DNA from: Locusta migratoria | Lineage: Eukaryota > Arthropoda > Insecta > Orthoptera > Acrididae | Length of the DNA stretch: 64,000 bases | NCBI GenBank assembly: GCA_026315105.1 | Contig: CM048744.1 | Coordinates: 971,206,221-971,270,220, forward strand | Direction of reading: 5' to 3' | In this document: one piece after another, positions 12,413 through 24,491 of the stretch | How positions within the stretch are numbered: position 1 is the stretch's first letter | Layout of the letters: each line of letters opens with the position of its first letter | Position numbers and translations under genes: made by a program | Notes under the pieces: generated by a model | Seen by the model: the letters and a program-made list of their open reading frames with translations, nothing else | Databases searched by the model: none | Told to the model about the DNA's origin: nothing

Positions 12413-13845
12413 AGTGATCACCACGACCATGCAGACTACCATAAGATGCTCCCACCAGATTCCAACTGTCAACTTATCCGCACAGTACCGAAAATTGTGT
12501 CCCTGCCCACTACGACTCTGTACTCGTGGCATGTCACTGCCTCCTGTAGGAGTAACAGCCTGATGTGCAGTTGCACTGAAGAAAGGACCATTGGCCATCA
12601 CTGCCTTAACATGCCCAAAAGAACAGACACCACATATATAAGGAAAAATTTTCTCTACGTCTTAAGTTACGTTTGTGACCTCACTATTACATGAAGCATT
12701 GAGTTTACAAGACATTTCGTGTACTAATAAGAAATAAATTAACACAAATCTTACAACTTTATTAACTGTAGTGCACAATAATGTTATAATAATTAACATT
12801 TTGTAGTATCTTTTACATAATTTCAATTTTTAAATATTTTACATTGATATTGTTGGAATGGGAAGTTTTGTTTGTGAATATATACTACCAGTATTAAAAT
12901 CAGGATGAATTTTCCTGTTAATTAGAATACATATGAGATGCTGACAGAACATAATGGAATTATTGTTTTTACAGACAAATCTGGTTGTCAAGGGAATTAA
13001 TGACATTTCCTTTGACAAACAGTTTATTCTGTATTATTAATGAAATATGAAGACAGTTGGTGTTAGAACATGGCTCTGGAATGCAATCGGTACCATGCCA
13101 CAAAACAGCACAAATCACTTCACCATTCAATATAAATATCCCAAAATAACAACAGATTAGCATAATAAATATTTCAAAGGAGTAACTCTTCATAATATTT
13201 GGTCTTTTGCCATAGCTATATATAAACACAGCTCTTGCACCTCTGAAAACTCTGAAGAAAACAAAAGAACAGTGGTTAATCAGAACTGTATACCCAAAAT
13301 ATCAAAATATTTCCATTCGGAACATGCATACGAGAGTAGACGTTTACCGACCTTCAGAGAATTCTTCAGCAGTCTCCCAAGGGCAATATACAGCATACTT
13401 ATAAAATACTGACATCACATAATGCTTGTGGTCTTTAACTGCCTCAATACAAAACAAAGTATCTTTAAAATACATGAAAAAGGAATGATTACTTAAAAGC
13501 AGAAAATACATGGCAGTAACTGGACATCTGATGCCAAAACTGCCATCAGAATTATCATATAAATCAGTAAAAATGTGTTTTAACAGCAAAACTGGTATAA
13601 TATAAGATACAACACCGGAGGAATGTGAAATAGGACATTGAGAAGGACAGGTAAATAACAGCCTCAGGTTCACAGGAAAGAACATATATACTGGCACTTC
13701 AGTACAAATTGGCATACCTGATAATTTTTTGAACCTCATTACATAAACAAAGATTGCAAAAAAAGATATATAAACAATCCCGATACACAGTATTCAAAAC
13801 CACAAAAAAGTTGTACGTTTCTCAAATGCAAGCTGCCACTCATTT

Positions 13846-14058
13846 TCAGAAACTAGTTTGATGCACAATAGTAGGCCGTAATCCAAATGGCCTTGGCACT
13901 GGTGGATTGACACAGAGCAGGTCAAACCGCTTCTTCAGTATCTGCCGCAGTTGCTGTCTCTTCTCTGTCAAATGAAGCATCCTCGCTTTGAATTCTTGTA
14001 TCTCTTCTGGTGGAATATAACTTTCTTCTCCGTCATCATCATCAGAAGAACGTAATTC
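13846..14058 (-). CDS. GGNBP2: GGNBP2 terminal exon with stop codon
   Basis: After a ttattgccag acceptor the exon reads ELRSSDDDDGEESYIPPEE, then IQEFKARMLHLTEKRQQLR, then QILKKRFDLLCVNPP, and stops at 13848-13846 (TGA). This follows the vertebrate C-terminus: an acidic SDEE patch, an xEEIQxF segment, and a Q-rich amphipathic helix ending in KKRFDLLC versus KEKFNKYC. The final 20 residues differ from vertebrates. Length is 71 codons including the stop. AATAAA-type signals on this strand exist further left, for example near 13022 and 12758, but the polyadenylation site cannot be chosen from sequence alone. Confidence 0.88.
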   Translation of the reverse strand, partial: ELRSSDDDDGEESYIPPEEIQEFKARMLHLTEKRQQLRQILKKRFDLLCVNPPVPRPFGLRPTIVHQTSF

Positions 14059-15190
14059 CTGGCAATAAAAAACTTCTCATTAATTTCACCAGTTCTATGA
14101 AGTATCAAGAAAAGTTGCTGGCGTGGTATGCAGAACACGTTATATCATCATCATCATTATTATTATTATTAGCAAAATTGTCCCAGGAATCAGCAATCTT
14201 GTTATTCCAGGTTATTTTAATAGCCACGATCATGTTTTATGTTAATTTTAAGATAACATGTTTAAATCTACAATTAGATCATTGTCAAATCTAGGTTCCT
14301 CGATGACTGTTGAACCAATATGAAGCACAACTGTGCTACACAAAGAACACTGCTCGTTCTCAGCAGTGTTCTGTACGGCGCACACAGACCTGCTTCACAA
14401 CAGTTTAACACAGTCATAAAGGTACATAGACCTTAAGACGATTTAATTGTATATCGACACAGGTCAACTTAAAATAATGTAATTATAACTGCTAAGATTG
14501 AAATAATTTGCAAAACGGAAGTAATCTTATCATTTGAACTTAAGTCGTATACTGCTTATGAAGTTTAACACAAGTTGAATCACTCTAATAAAGCATCACC
14601 TCTTACTGACGGTAGCTAATTCACAATTATATACTCAATATTTTCATTTAAAATATCTCAAGTCTTTCTGAATGTGAGACTTGTATATAGTATAAATTTA
14701 CGTTAAACAGTTTGTCAAAGAAAATGCTGTGAATGTAGATTTTTTAAGTGCACTTCTACATGTAAAAAATGTTTAATGCCAATAACCACAAAAAATTACA
14801 CATAAAATGAAAGTATCCTGATAAGGACATGAGGACAGAAATACATTCTAAGAGAGATACTCAGATTGTCTACCAAATTATTTATAATGATAAGGATCAG
14901 TTCGTGTTATAAATAGTTCTCTATGGAACACCAAATATCAGTAAGCTTGATTGATACTCACCTCAGACAGGCAGAAAGACACACACAACATATTATAACT
15001 TACTAAAATTATTGTTATTATTACTATTATTATTATGATGATCATGTCTCCCTCCCTATGTACTTGGGTGCTAACAAAATACTTTCGCATTCAGAAGAAA
15101 AAGTTGGTGAAATAAATTTTGCAAATAAATCTTGCCATAACAAATAATGCCTAATGGCTTTTGGCCATTAAGACCTTTGGTGCACACATG
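14059..15190. other. GGNBP2 last intron, 3' part without recognised element
   Basis: AT-rich intronic sequence with small (ATT)n tracts at about 14150-14170 and 15010-15035. No exon or transposon domain is seen. Confidence 0.5.
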
Positions 15191-16796
15191 CACACACAAC
15201 ACCTCTGCCTGCTGGGCCGAGGTTAGCTGAAGCAAAAGCAATCAGTGGTCAGGGTGTGGAGGTAGCACGGAGCAGGAAGTAGGAACGGGGGGGATGGAGG
15301 CATGACAGGAGTGGAGGGAATACGCCAGTACTGTCCGAATGACAGGGAGGTAAGGAAGTGGGAGTGACTTGAGTGCGTGGCAGCATGGAAAGGCATACGT
15401 GACGCTGGAGTGTGGGCCGTATTGCGGAGGGGAGGGAGGTGGGAGTAGGAACTAGTCAAGGTTTATACCTGGGGGAATGTGGGAACACAGGATATATTGT
15501 AGGGAGAGTTCTCACATGTACAATTCAGAAAAGCTGGTGTTTGTGTGGAGGATCCATAGGCACAGGGTGTGTAGCAATCACTGAAGCGAGCTACATCATG
15601 CAATGCTGCATGCTGTGCAACAGGATGGTCCAGCTGTCTCCTGACCACAGTTTGACGATTGTCATTCATTCGGACAGAGATCTTGTTACTGATCATGTCC
15701 GTGTCCAAAGCTGCACAGTGGTTAGAGCTGAATTTTAAGATCAAATAACTGCTTTCACAGATTGCCTTGTGTTTTATGTGATAGGAAATGCTATGACAGG
15801 ACTGGAGTAGGTGGTGGTGGGAAGGTGGATAGGACAGGTTTTGCATTTATGTCTACTGCACTGATTTGAGCCATGGGGCATGAGGTTGTGAGCAGGAATG
15901 GAGTGGGGATGGGCAAGGATATTATGTAGGTTTGGTAGACGGCGGAATACCAGCAAAGGAGGGGTGGGGAGGATATTGGGTAGAACATTTCTCATTTCAA
16001 TGCAGGATGAAAAGTAGTTGACACCCTGCTGGAGAATCTGGTTTAACTGCTCTTGTACAAGGTGGTACTGAGTCACAAGAGGGTGCTCCATTATGACCAG
16101 ACGTTGGGTGTGAGGTGGGTGGTGGGTGACTGGACAGGCAGGGCACCTGATATCTGTTGCTGGACAAGAATGGGAGGGTAATTTGGTCAATGAAGGCCAC
16201 AGTGAGGCCTTTGGCATATTTGGATAGGGAATGCTTGTCACTGCAGATGTGACAACCATGGGTTGCTAGGCTTTATGGAAAGGACTTTTTTTTTGTGGAA
16301 CGGGTGGCAGCTGTCAAAATGGAGGCATTGTTGATGGTTGGAAAGTTTGACGTGGTTGGAGGTACTGATGAAACCATCCTTGATGTGGAGGTCAACATCA
16401 AGAAAGGTGGCTCATTGGGTTGAGTAGGACGAAGTGAAGTAAATGGGGGAGAAGGTGCTGAGGTTCTGGAAGAATGTAGATTGTGTCTCTTCACTTTCAG
16501 TCCCAATTAAGGAGATCATCAATTAATCTGAACCAGGTTTGGGATTCCTCTTGATGGCCAATTAACAGGTTGGCATAGGAAGGTGCCATGGTTGCACCAT
16601 GAATTTGTTTGTAGGTGATCTCTTCAAAGGAGAAGTAATTGTGGGCGAGGCTGTAATTGGTCATGGTGATGAGGAAGGAGGTTATGGGCTTTGAATCAGT
16701 AGTGCATTGTGAAAGGTGGTGTTCAATAGTGGTAAGACCATGATCATAGGGGATGTTGGTGTACACAGAGGTGGCACCAAGTGGTGAAGGAACTGA
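15190..16796 (-). mobile_element. Old Penelope-like element, RT and C-terminal part
   Basis: It is truncated on the right where CR1-like sequence starts at 16797. It is much more diverged from the other Penelope-like copies in the window than they are from one another, so it belongs to another subfamily or is older. Confidence 0.75.
15470..16796 (-). pseudogene. Penelope-like reverse transcriptase and endonuclease remnant
   Basis: From the right: SVYTNIPYDHGLTTIEHHL, YSLAHNYFSFEEITYKQIHG and ATMAPSYANLLIG, which are the RT motifs SLYTNIPHxxG and GTAMGTRMAPSYANLFMG of Penelope-like elements. LIDDLLNW then replaces the IDDIFMIW active-site box. Further left come NILPTPPLLVFRRLPNLHN, a Cys/His cluster HKCKTCPIHLPTTTYSS, and a decayed GIY-YIG region (NKISVRMNDNRQTV). 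Such elements use the GIY-YIG nuclease and RT for target-primed integration. Several frameshifts and one missing stretch in the RT make it inactive. Confidence 0.75.
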
Positions 16797-18240
16797 CAAT
16801 ACACTCGTCCCCGATGAACACTCGCCGTCAAGAACAATGTACAGTGTTCTATTACTTATGAAGTCTTCCAGCCAGTCAGAAATCTGTGAACCTATTCCAT
16901 AAGCTCATATCATCGTTAGCAATCTGTTATGTGGCACCACATCAAACGCTTTTTTGAAGCCAAGAAAAACAATCCGCCTGTTGCCCTTCATACATGGCTC
17001 GCAAGGTGTCATGTGAGAAAAGGGCAGGCCGAGTTCAACATGAACAATGTTTCCTAAACCTGTGCTGATTCATAGAAAGAAGCTTTTCCGTTTCAAGGAA
17101 ATTTACTATATCTGAACTGAGAATATGCTCCAAAATTGTACAGGATGCTGATGCCAATGATATTGGCCTGTAATTATGTGTGTCAGTTCATTTCCCTTTC
17201 TTATAAAAGGGAGTCACCTGCATTTTTTTCAATCACTAGGAACATTGTGCTGAATTAAAGATTCACAATAAAAGCAACCTGAGTAAGGGGCCAATGCTGC
17301 AGAATACCGAACTGGTATTCCATCCGGACCAGGAGAATTTTTTCTTTCTTTAGTTCTCTCAGCTGCTTCTTTACACTGGAAATACCTATTACTATGTCCT
17401 CCATTTCAGATTTAGTACGTTTATCAAATGATGGTACATTTGTGTGGTGGTCCTTCGTGAAAGATTTCTTAACGATTAAATTTAGAACTTCAGCTTTCCA
17501 TTTGCTTTCTTCTATTACTGTCCCGGAATGATCAACAAGTGACTGGATAGTGGGCTTTGACCTGCTTATTGATTTTACATAGGACCAGAATTTTTTTGGG
17601 TCCTCAGAAAGACTTCTGCTAAGGTATGGCTGTGGTAATTACTGTATGCTTCACGCATCGACCTTTTTATAGATGCAAGAATCTCTACCAACCTGTCATC
17701 ATTTGCTTATTCATTTTTGAACTGAGAGTGCAACAGTCTTTGCTTTCTCAGTAGCTTTCTAGCATTATTATTATACCATGGTGGATCTTTTCAAGCCTTA
17801 ACTGACTTTACAGGCACATATTTCTCTAACCCTTTATTTACAATGCATTTAGATTTAGCCCACAATTCCTCTACACGAATTTACTGGAACTAAACGATGT
17901 CCATTCATTTTCTAAGTACGATCCTAACAATTGCTTATCAACTCTTCCTAACAAAAGCACTCTCCTAGCCTCCTTGATTGGTTTATGAACTTTGGTCACC
18001 ATCCAAGCTATGATGATATCATGATCACTAACTCCTGTATCTACACAGACATCGTTAATAAGATCAGGCCTGTTCGTAGCTATAAGGTCTAAAATATTTA
18101 AATGACTCTTTAAAACTGCTACAGCAGCACTGGGTGGCTGGTAAAAACACCCATTTTTTCTTCTCTCAGACCTGTTATACATGCCCAGATAACTTCAGTT
18201 ACTTTCAACCTCGATCTAAGTAGAAACAATATCTTTGTCT
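16797..18240 (-). pseudogene. CR1-like LINE ORF2, endonuclease end and RT start
   Basis: The endonuclease C-terminus is readable as HLNILDLIATNRPDLINDVC, then TGVSDHDIIIAWMV (the SDH box that holds the catalytic Asp/His pair). The linker below 17800 is broken by stops. Pieces equivalent to the RT entry of the right-hand copy occur at 17000-17350. The palm and thumb are absent. The copy is inactive. Confidence 0.7.
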
Positions 18241-18599
18241 ACAGTGATGAACACTCCCCCTCCAGTTGTGTCCGATCTATCTATCTTTCCGATATATAAT
18301 TCAACACCTCGCTAAATATTTCTGAAGTTGCCACATCATGAGCCAGTTTTCGGTGCCCAACACTACCTGAGCACAATAATTTCAATGCAGCACTGCATAT
18401 TCAGGAATTTTGTTTTTAATACTTTGAAAGTTCTTGGCTGATATTTTGGTAATTGAATTTTTGTACCGAATGTGGCCTGAATTCACTATCTGAATCTAGA
18501 CAGACGAGTGCTCATCAGAGCTAGTGCCTAGCTTAAAAAATCTCCATGTACACTCCACAAGTACTTTGCTACTTCAGTAGCCACTCACTTAGTGTAGTG

Positions 18600-19257
18600 C
18601 ACCCCTGATCAATTTAGGGGCGTCCAACAATTCCCCACCCGATAACGCAGGCCCAGAAATCTGCAGCCATAACTGTCCAGACTCGGCGAAACCTATGGTT
18701 CAGACCCTCCACTCGGCTCCAAACTGACGGGCCACGACTTGCAGTCGACCGTACTCTGCACCTTTGACAGCCACCGGCAAGGCTGCCTCCACATCTCTGA
18801 CGAGATCCCCCAGGAGGCACACCGAGTGCATGTTGGACTTCTTTCCGGATCTTGAAGCTATCTGCCTAACGGGGTCCATCACATGCCTTACATTGGAGCT
18901 CTCAACAACTAATACTCCCCTCCCCCCGTGCACCTGCTCGAACCCTGCTGAAGGAGTGGCCACGTGTCTACGCACAGGACGAACAGGTGTGGACGGACGG
19001 CATGCCTTACACCTCAAGCAACACAAACGCCGTTCAACCCCCCACTCCACTTACAGAGAGGGCAGCTTGATCACATCTGGTACACCTAAAGGTGCCTCGG
19101 TAGCAGGGACAGAGGGTGAAGCACGAGACACCTGAGGTACCACACTCGATGTGGCCCTGCACCTTGAGGTAGCCTGAAGACAGCTGACCATAGCCAACAG
19201 CATGCTCAGCTGTTCGCGAACTGCGGCCAACTCCTCCTGCATCCGCACACAGCACAA
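18600..19257 (-). pseudogene. CR1-like LINE ORF1, esterase-type, with internal deletion
   Basis: It starts MCCVRMQEELAAVREQLSML, a likely coiled coil, then GGRGVLVVESSNVRHVMD (the GDS-like block I position, here ESSN), VCLLGDLVRDVEAALP and RLQVVAR. Compared with the copy at 63200-63920, about 160 bp are missing near 18730, removing the HVGTND block that should hold a conserved SGNH-esterase motif. The right end resembles the NHRFRRVWTVMAADFWAC region of the other copy in a shifted frame. Esterase-type ORF1 proteins are known from CR1-group LINEs. Confidence 0.65.
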
Positions 19258-19265
19258 TTAACTAT

Positions 19266-20718
19266 AGAAAGTTAGAAAACTAAATAATCAACTATTAACT
19301 AGTCTAGTACTTTAATAAAGACGGCAGCTGACTGAACTGGGTCAGTGGTAACTACACTGTCAAAACAATGAAAGTGTGTCTGGTGGTTTTCAAAATAAAC
19401 AAGACAATCTATGGAATACACTGTTATTAAATGTGCGGGAATAAAATCTTTCTTAAGCAAAACATGAAATAAGGTATCTTGCAGCAGACGAAAACTATAC
19501 ACACTATTATTTGTCAAAATATGCGAGAATAAACTCTTAAGACAATAGCATAATCGAAATCTGCCTAGTAGGTGAGAAGAAACCTCTTAAAAACAGAAAC
19601 GCCAACAAAAATTAAGATATTAACTGGCAACGAAAATTAAATGATACTTAGCACTCTGTGCGATGCGGCAGTGACAGCAGCTGCCACTGGACTGGATCTT
19701 TCGATAATCAGATTTTTCTTCCAGTATCATATCTCCCATACTGTATATTTAATTCATCTCCCCTTTCGATAATGTCTTTTACATTTCACTCCTTTATGTA
19801 GCCCTTCTAGGTATTTTTTACACCTTTCAGCATATCGTGTACAGCCTACCATTTGAGCACATGATATTCAATAAAGCTCTTTCTCTTTCTGCCAAGGTTT
19901 ATTGCATTCTATTATAGGAAGTGAACATTTATCATGGTAATGCATGCTTCTACAATTTTGCACTTTCCTCTAGTCATTTCTGCTCTGCCATTCTGCACTT
20001 ACTGTCAATCTCTCACTTAAGACCTCTGTGTTCCTCTTGAAGATATAACTTCTAGTGTTTTTATATTTTTCATTTCAGAAGTTAGATTCAAAATTTTGGG
20101 TGTAATCCAAAGAGAGATCTTCTACGCCACATGCTTGTCTTTTTGCCTATTTGATCTACTCAATCACTGCCTATCCTGCATCTATCTCCTCAGTGTCATA
20201 AGATTATGAAAGTGTAATTCAATGTCTCTTACAGTTCATATACAAAAAATTCTCAAGCATTATTCATTGGCCCAAGACTCTTTCAGAGTTAGACTAATGA
20301 TGGAGATGGGAGGGAGAAGAAGAAGGGGGTCCGGGGAGTCAAAGACGAACTGTGTGATTCTTATGCTTTATTTTGACAAGTGTGAGAATTTCACAATAAA
20401 TTACAGTTGGAAAGATGAAATGAGATACGAAGAGCCTTTTTCACAAAATTAAAATCTGTGTCCTTTAGAAATTTTTAAGGATTTCTATGGAGAAAGAAGA
20501 AAATCAGATTTCTCTATGACACACAAGGGAAATTATAACAGCTTACAACAAATACTGTGTTCAAATGTTAATATAGATAAATTCTAAACATTATATGATG
20601 AAATAATCTCTAAGGAAATAAATTCTTTTGGTTCATTAGGCTTAAATGATCTAAGAAGCATACTGTTACTTAAAGACAATCGTATTTCAAACAATGCACT
20701 GTAATCTGCATGACCTAC
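19266..20718. other. Intronic sequence without recognised element
   Basis: The first 300 bp are probably the 5' leader of the CR1-like copy. The rest is AT-rich, with a purine-rich patch near 20310-20340. No domain is recognised on either strand. Confidence 0.45.
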
Positions 20719-20870
20719 CTCAAGCATTTGCTGCAGGGATAGTAACTGCACACCATTCTGATAACTCCCATTCTTCATGGCATTGTGACTGAGGGCGCAA
20801 GTGTGAGAGTCACTAAGTTGATCAGAAAGGTTGTCCCCTGTTGACATGTGTATCAGATTAATCATTCGAA
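20719..20870 (-). CDS. GGNBP2: GGNBP2 exon, SLQQMLE block
   Basis: The exon ends LLSLQQMLE before a gtaggt donor, phase 0, and joins the last exon to give LSLQQMLEELRSSDDDD, which lines up with vertebrate SLVELLDESECTSDEE. The 5' border is less certain. Two AGs lie two bases apart (tgtagag). Starting at 20870 is the choice that keeps frame with the exon ending at 39528; starting at 20872 would not. The upstream half (GDNLSDQLSDSHTCALSHN) has no counterpart I recognise. A further small exon hidden in the 18.7-kb intron cannot be excluded. Confidence 0.72.
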
Positions 20871-21310
20871 CTCTACAGCACAAATATAACAGCTGATCAC
20901 TCTCAGAGGTGTGATTCAGTACACAAGATTCAAGAGAACATAAATAACAGTTGGAGACCAGCAACAATGGTATCTTTAGCAAAGGCTTGGTAAAGCACTA
21001 ATTAGAAGATGAAGAAAACTGGTGACTTACCCAAAGGAAAGGCTTGTCGACAGACACAAATAAAAATAAATAAAATCACACACAAACACACATAACAGCT
21101 TTTGCAACCATTGGTCGCTTCTTCAGGAAAAGAGGAAGAAAGGAGAGGAGAAAGGGAAGGATATGGGTTTTAAGGAAATTGAAAAGGAGTCATTCCAATC
21201 CCAGGAGTGGAAGGACTTGCCTTAGGGGAGAAAAAGGAAGGTAAACAAATACACACACACTCACACATATCCAAGCGCAAACACACCTAGACCGACATTT
21301 TCTGTGTTTG

Positions 21311-21312
<2 letters not shown>

Positions 21313-21364
<52 letters not shown>
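21313..21364 (+). repeat. (TG)n microsatellite inside a Penelope-like arm
   Basis: About 25 TG units, at the same place in the arm where other copies carry CA/TG tracts. Confidence 0.95.
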
Positions 21365-21365
<1 letters not shown>

Positions 21366-21652
21366 TTCTTTACCTTCCTTTTTTCCCCCGAAGGCAAGTC
21401 CTTCCACTCCTGGGATTGGAATGACTCCTTTTCCACTTTCTTAAAACCCATATCCTTCCCTTTCTTCCTCTTTTCCTGAAGAAGAGGCCAACGGTTGCAG
21501 AAGCTTGTATGTGTGTGATTTTATTTATTTTTATTTGTGCCGGTCGACGAACCTGTCCTTTCGGTAAGTCATCCGTTTTCTATATATGTGTGTGTGTGTG
21601 TGATTATTTGTGCGTATCAACAAGCCAGTCCTTTTGGTAAGTCATCGGATTT

Positions 21653-21653
21653 C

Positions 21654-21705
<52 letters not shown>
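21653..21705 (+). repeat. (GA)n microsatellite at an arm junction
   Basis: About 26 uninterrupted GA units between two oppositely oriented arms. Confidence 0.95.
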
Positions 21706-21711
<6 letters not shown>

Positions 21712-21795
21712 GATTCCTAACAGGAAAAATATATGTAAAAAAATAGATGGTGTCTACTTACCAGGCGAAGGAGCACAGGCAGTAATAGTAACAAA

Positions 21796-21816
21796 TAAAC
21801 ACACACACACACACAC

Positions 21817-21870
<54 letters not shown>
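21796..21870 (+). repeat. (CA)n microsatellite with one interruption
   Basis: A CA tract broken once by an AAAA near 21817. Confidence 0.95.
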
Positions 21871-21874
<4 letters not shown>

Positions 21875-22023
21875 CTAGCTTTCGCAGCCAAGCTGCTTCG
21901 TCAGGCAGAAGGGAAGGAGAGGGAAAAGGAAATGATGAGGGTTTTAAGGGAGTGGGTAAGGAGTCATTCCAATCCCGGGACAGGAAAGACTTAGCTTGGG
22001 GGAAAAATAGGAGGGTAAACAGG

Positions 22024-22029
<6 letters not shown>

Positions 22030-22073
<44 letters not shown>
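22030..22073 (+). repeat. (CA)n microsatellite
   Basis: About 22 CA units next to the centre of an inverted arm pair. Confidence 0.95.
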
Positions 22074-22074
<1 letters not shown>

Positions 22075-22137
22075 TCACACAGACACCCACTCCCTTAAAA
22101 CCCTCATCATTTCCTTTTCCCTCTCCTTTCCTTCTGC

Positions 22138-22162
22138 CTGACGAAGCAGCTTGGCTGCGAAA
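22138..22162 (+). ncRNA. Hammerhead-like core in a Penelope-like arm
   Basis: CTGACGA, a GCAGC/GCTGC stem with a 3-nt loop, then GAAA. The catalytic box differs from CTGANGA only at the variable position. Stems I and III are not identified, so ribozyme activity is unproven. Confidence 0.45.
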
Positions 22163-22499
22163 GCTAGCGTTTGTATGTGTGTGTGTGTGTATTTAATATA
22201 TATATATATATAAATTGATGAAACGAAAATTATAGAGGGAAACTTTCCCGGTGGGATAAACAAAAATAAAAATAGAAAAGAGATGACTTACCAAAAGGAC
22301 CGGCTCGTCGAGAGAAACAAATAAAATCACACACAAACAAACATACAAGCTTTCGCCACCACTGGCAGCTTCTTCGGGAAAAAGAGGAAAAAAGGGGAGG
22401 AAAAGGGAAGGATATGGGTTTTAAGGAAGTGGAAAAGGAGTCATTCCAATCCCAGGAGTGGAAGGACTTACCTTAGGGGACAAAAAGGGAGGTAAACAA

Positions 22500-22500
<1 letters not shown>

Positions 22501-22548
<48 letters not shown>
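22501..22548 (+). repeat. (CA)n microsatellite
   Basis: About 24 CA units in the left arm of the 22584-centred palindrome. Confidence 0.95.
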
Positions 22549-22553
<5 letters not shown>

Positions 22554-22860
22554 ATATCCACATCCAAACACACCTAGGCAGACATTTTGCCTAGGTGTGT
22601 TTGGATGTGGATATGTGTGAGTGTGTGTGTATTTGTTTACCTCCCTTTTTGTCTCCTAAGGTAAGTCCTTCCACTCCTGGGATTGGAATGGCTCCTTTTC
22701 CACTTCCTTAAAACCCGTATCCTTCCCTTTCTCCTCTCCTTCCTTTCTCTTTTTCCCGAAGAAGCCACCACTGGTGGCGAAAGCTCGAATGGTTGTGTGT
22801 TTTTGTGTGTGTTTAGTGTTCCTATCGACCAGCCTGTACTTTAGGTAAGTCAAAAATCTT

Positions 22861-23424
22861 TATTTTGGCTCGCTGAGCTGCTGACTGATATGAAAATAGT
22901 TAATCACGTACACACAACTTAAATTTTCAGCCATGGTGTTTGTCAGGAGAAGAAACAAATACATTCAAGCAATCGCTCAGACAACTACACACACATAACC
23001 ACTATGTTTGGCCACTCCAGGAGGGGGAGGATGACGAAGGTGTGGACGGGAAGTGCCACAGTGCATGATGGATTATAAAAAATCAGATAGGCGAGAATTT
23101 AAATTGCGGCAATGAATAAAGTGAAGAGAAGGGGTGGGAAAGGATAAAAGAGAGGTGTCGATGAGTTTAGGGAGGGAGTGGGGGGATTTGAAATGATAAG
23201 GGAAAAAATAGGAAAATCAGAAAATAAAAAAAAATAAATAAAAACTAATTAACGGCATATTGTAAGTGGACAACATACAGTTGCAAGGAACTCATGAATT
23301 GTAGAGATTTTTTTGGGGGGGAGGGGGGGATGTTAGGCATAGGGTGTAGGGATGGGAAGTTATTTTAGGTTGCGGCCAGTATGGCTGCAGGACCACAGAA
23401 TGTGTTGAAGGGACAATGGAGGTA
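22861..23424. other. Spacer of unknown origin between PLE arms and PLE coding end
   Basis: It contains an A-rich stretch (23220-23250), a G-rich stretch (23313-23330) and no coding signal. It could be the leader of another Penelope-like subfamily. Confidence 0.35.
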
Positions 23425-24432
23425 TTGTTGTCCATTATGACAGCTGACATCCATTCCACATCAAACGTTCCCTTCCATACAGCTTAGGTCTTTGTGGCAG
23501 AAGAGTCTGCTCCAGTCCCGAATCACTGAACCAGTATACTAATAACAGCTTTTACATCCCGCAGCTATCCTCCTGATCTGGTTCAGAAGCAAATCACCAG
23601 AGCCACCTCCTCACCCCCCCCCCCCCCAATTCCAAAACCTTCCACCGAAGAACCCCAGCTGTTCCCCTTTTGTCACCAGATACTTTCCGGGACTGGAGCG
23701 GAATCTGAATGTGGCTCTCCAGCAAGGATACGACTTCCTTAAATCCTGCCCCGAAGACAGATCCATTCTTAATGACATCCTTTCCACTCCATCAAGAGTG
23801 ACTTTCCGCCACCCTCCTAACCTCCGTAACCTCGTGGTCCATCCCTATGAAATCCCCAAACCACCTTCCCTACCCTCTGGCTCCTACCCTTGTAACTGCC
23901 CCCGTTGTAAAACCTGCCCTATGCACCCTTCCACCACCACTTACTCCAGTCCCGTAACCCGGAAGGTGTACACGATAAAGGGCAGAGCCACTTGCGATAG
24001 CATCCACGTGATTTACCAACTGACATGCCTGCACTATGAAGCGTTCTACGTGGGAATGACCAGCAACAAACTGTCCATTCGCGTGAATGGTTACAGGCAG
24101 ACAGTGTTTGTTGGTAATGAGCATCACCCTGTGGCTAAACACGCCTTGGGGCCCGACCAGCACATCTTGGCGCAGTGTTACACCGTCCGGGTTATCTGGA
24201 TACTTCCCACTGACACCAACCTTTCAGAACTCCGGAGATGGGAACTTGCCCTTCAGCTTATTCTCTCCTCCTGTTGCCCACCTGGTCTCAACCTCCGCTA
24301 AATTCAAATTCCCGCCCACCATCTTTAGCATCTTTGCCTCGGTTCTGTGGACAGAGCCTCTGCCTCAAGTGGTATCTCTGTCCAACTTCTTTGCTTTTTA
24401 CAAATGTCTGCCTAGGTGGGTTTGTGTTTGGA

Positions 24433-24491
<59 letters not shown>

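Larger units (their letters stand above)
10452..13845. other. 3' flank and probable 3' UTR of GGNBP2, no other gene
   Basis: AT-rich sequence. The part next to 13845 should hold the GGNBP2 3' UTR on the minus strand. It also contains a dispersed repeat at about 11595-11735 and a weak tRNA-like repeat near 12345-12410. No other coding region is recognised. Confidence 0.5.
16797..19265 (-). mobile_element. CR1-like LINE, 3'-truncated (copy 2)
   Basis: The same family as the element at 60106-64000, with matching order: ORF1 (19257-18600), endonuclease (about 18240-17870), linker, then the RT start at 16797 where it is cut off against a Penelope-like relic. The 5' leader runs into AT-rich sequence above 19265. 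Confidence 0.8.
20990..22860. mobile_element. Cluster of Penelope-like terminal arms in alternating orientation
   Basis: Arms of about 270-350 bp occur without coding sequence in the order minus, plus, minus, plus, minus, plus. Junctions lie near 21300, 21720, 22075, 22240 and 22584. Each arm holds a box like TTCCAATCCCAGGAGTGGAA, a purine-rich tract, a hairpin between CTGANGA and GAAA-like boxes, and a CA/TG microsatellite. Confidence 0.7.

Noticed and set aside
13344..13739. 131-codon minus-strand ORF just downstream of the GGNBP2 stop
   Set aside because: No domain or conserved motif is recognisable and it lies where the 3' UTR should be.
15774..16259. 161-codon Pro/His-rich ORF as a novel protein
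   Set aside because: Its linker and KCKTCPIHLPTTTYSS part match the Penelope-like Cys-cluster region, so it is part of the PLE relic.
21717..22070. ORFs of repeated Cys-Val or Tyr-Ile residues over CA/TA tracts
   Set aside because: They are translations of microsatellites in Penelope-like arms.
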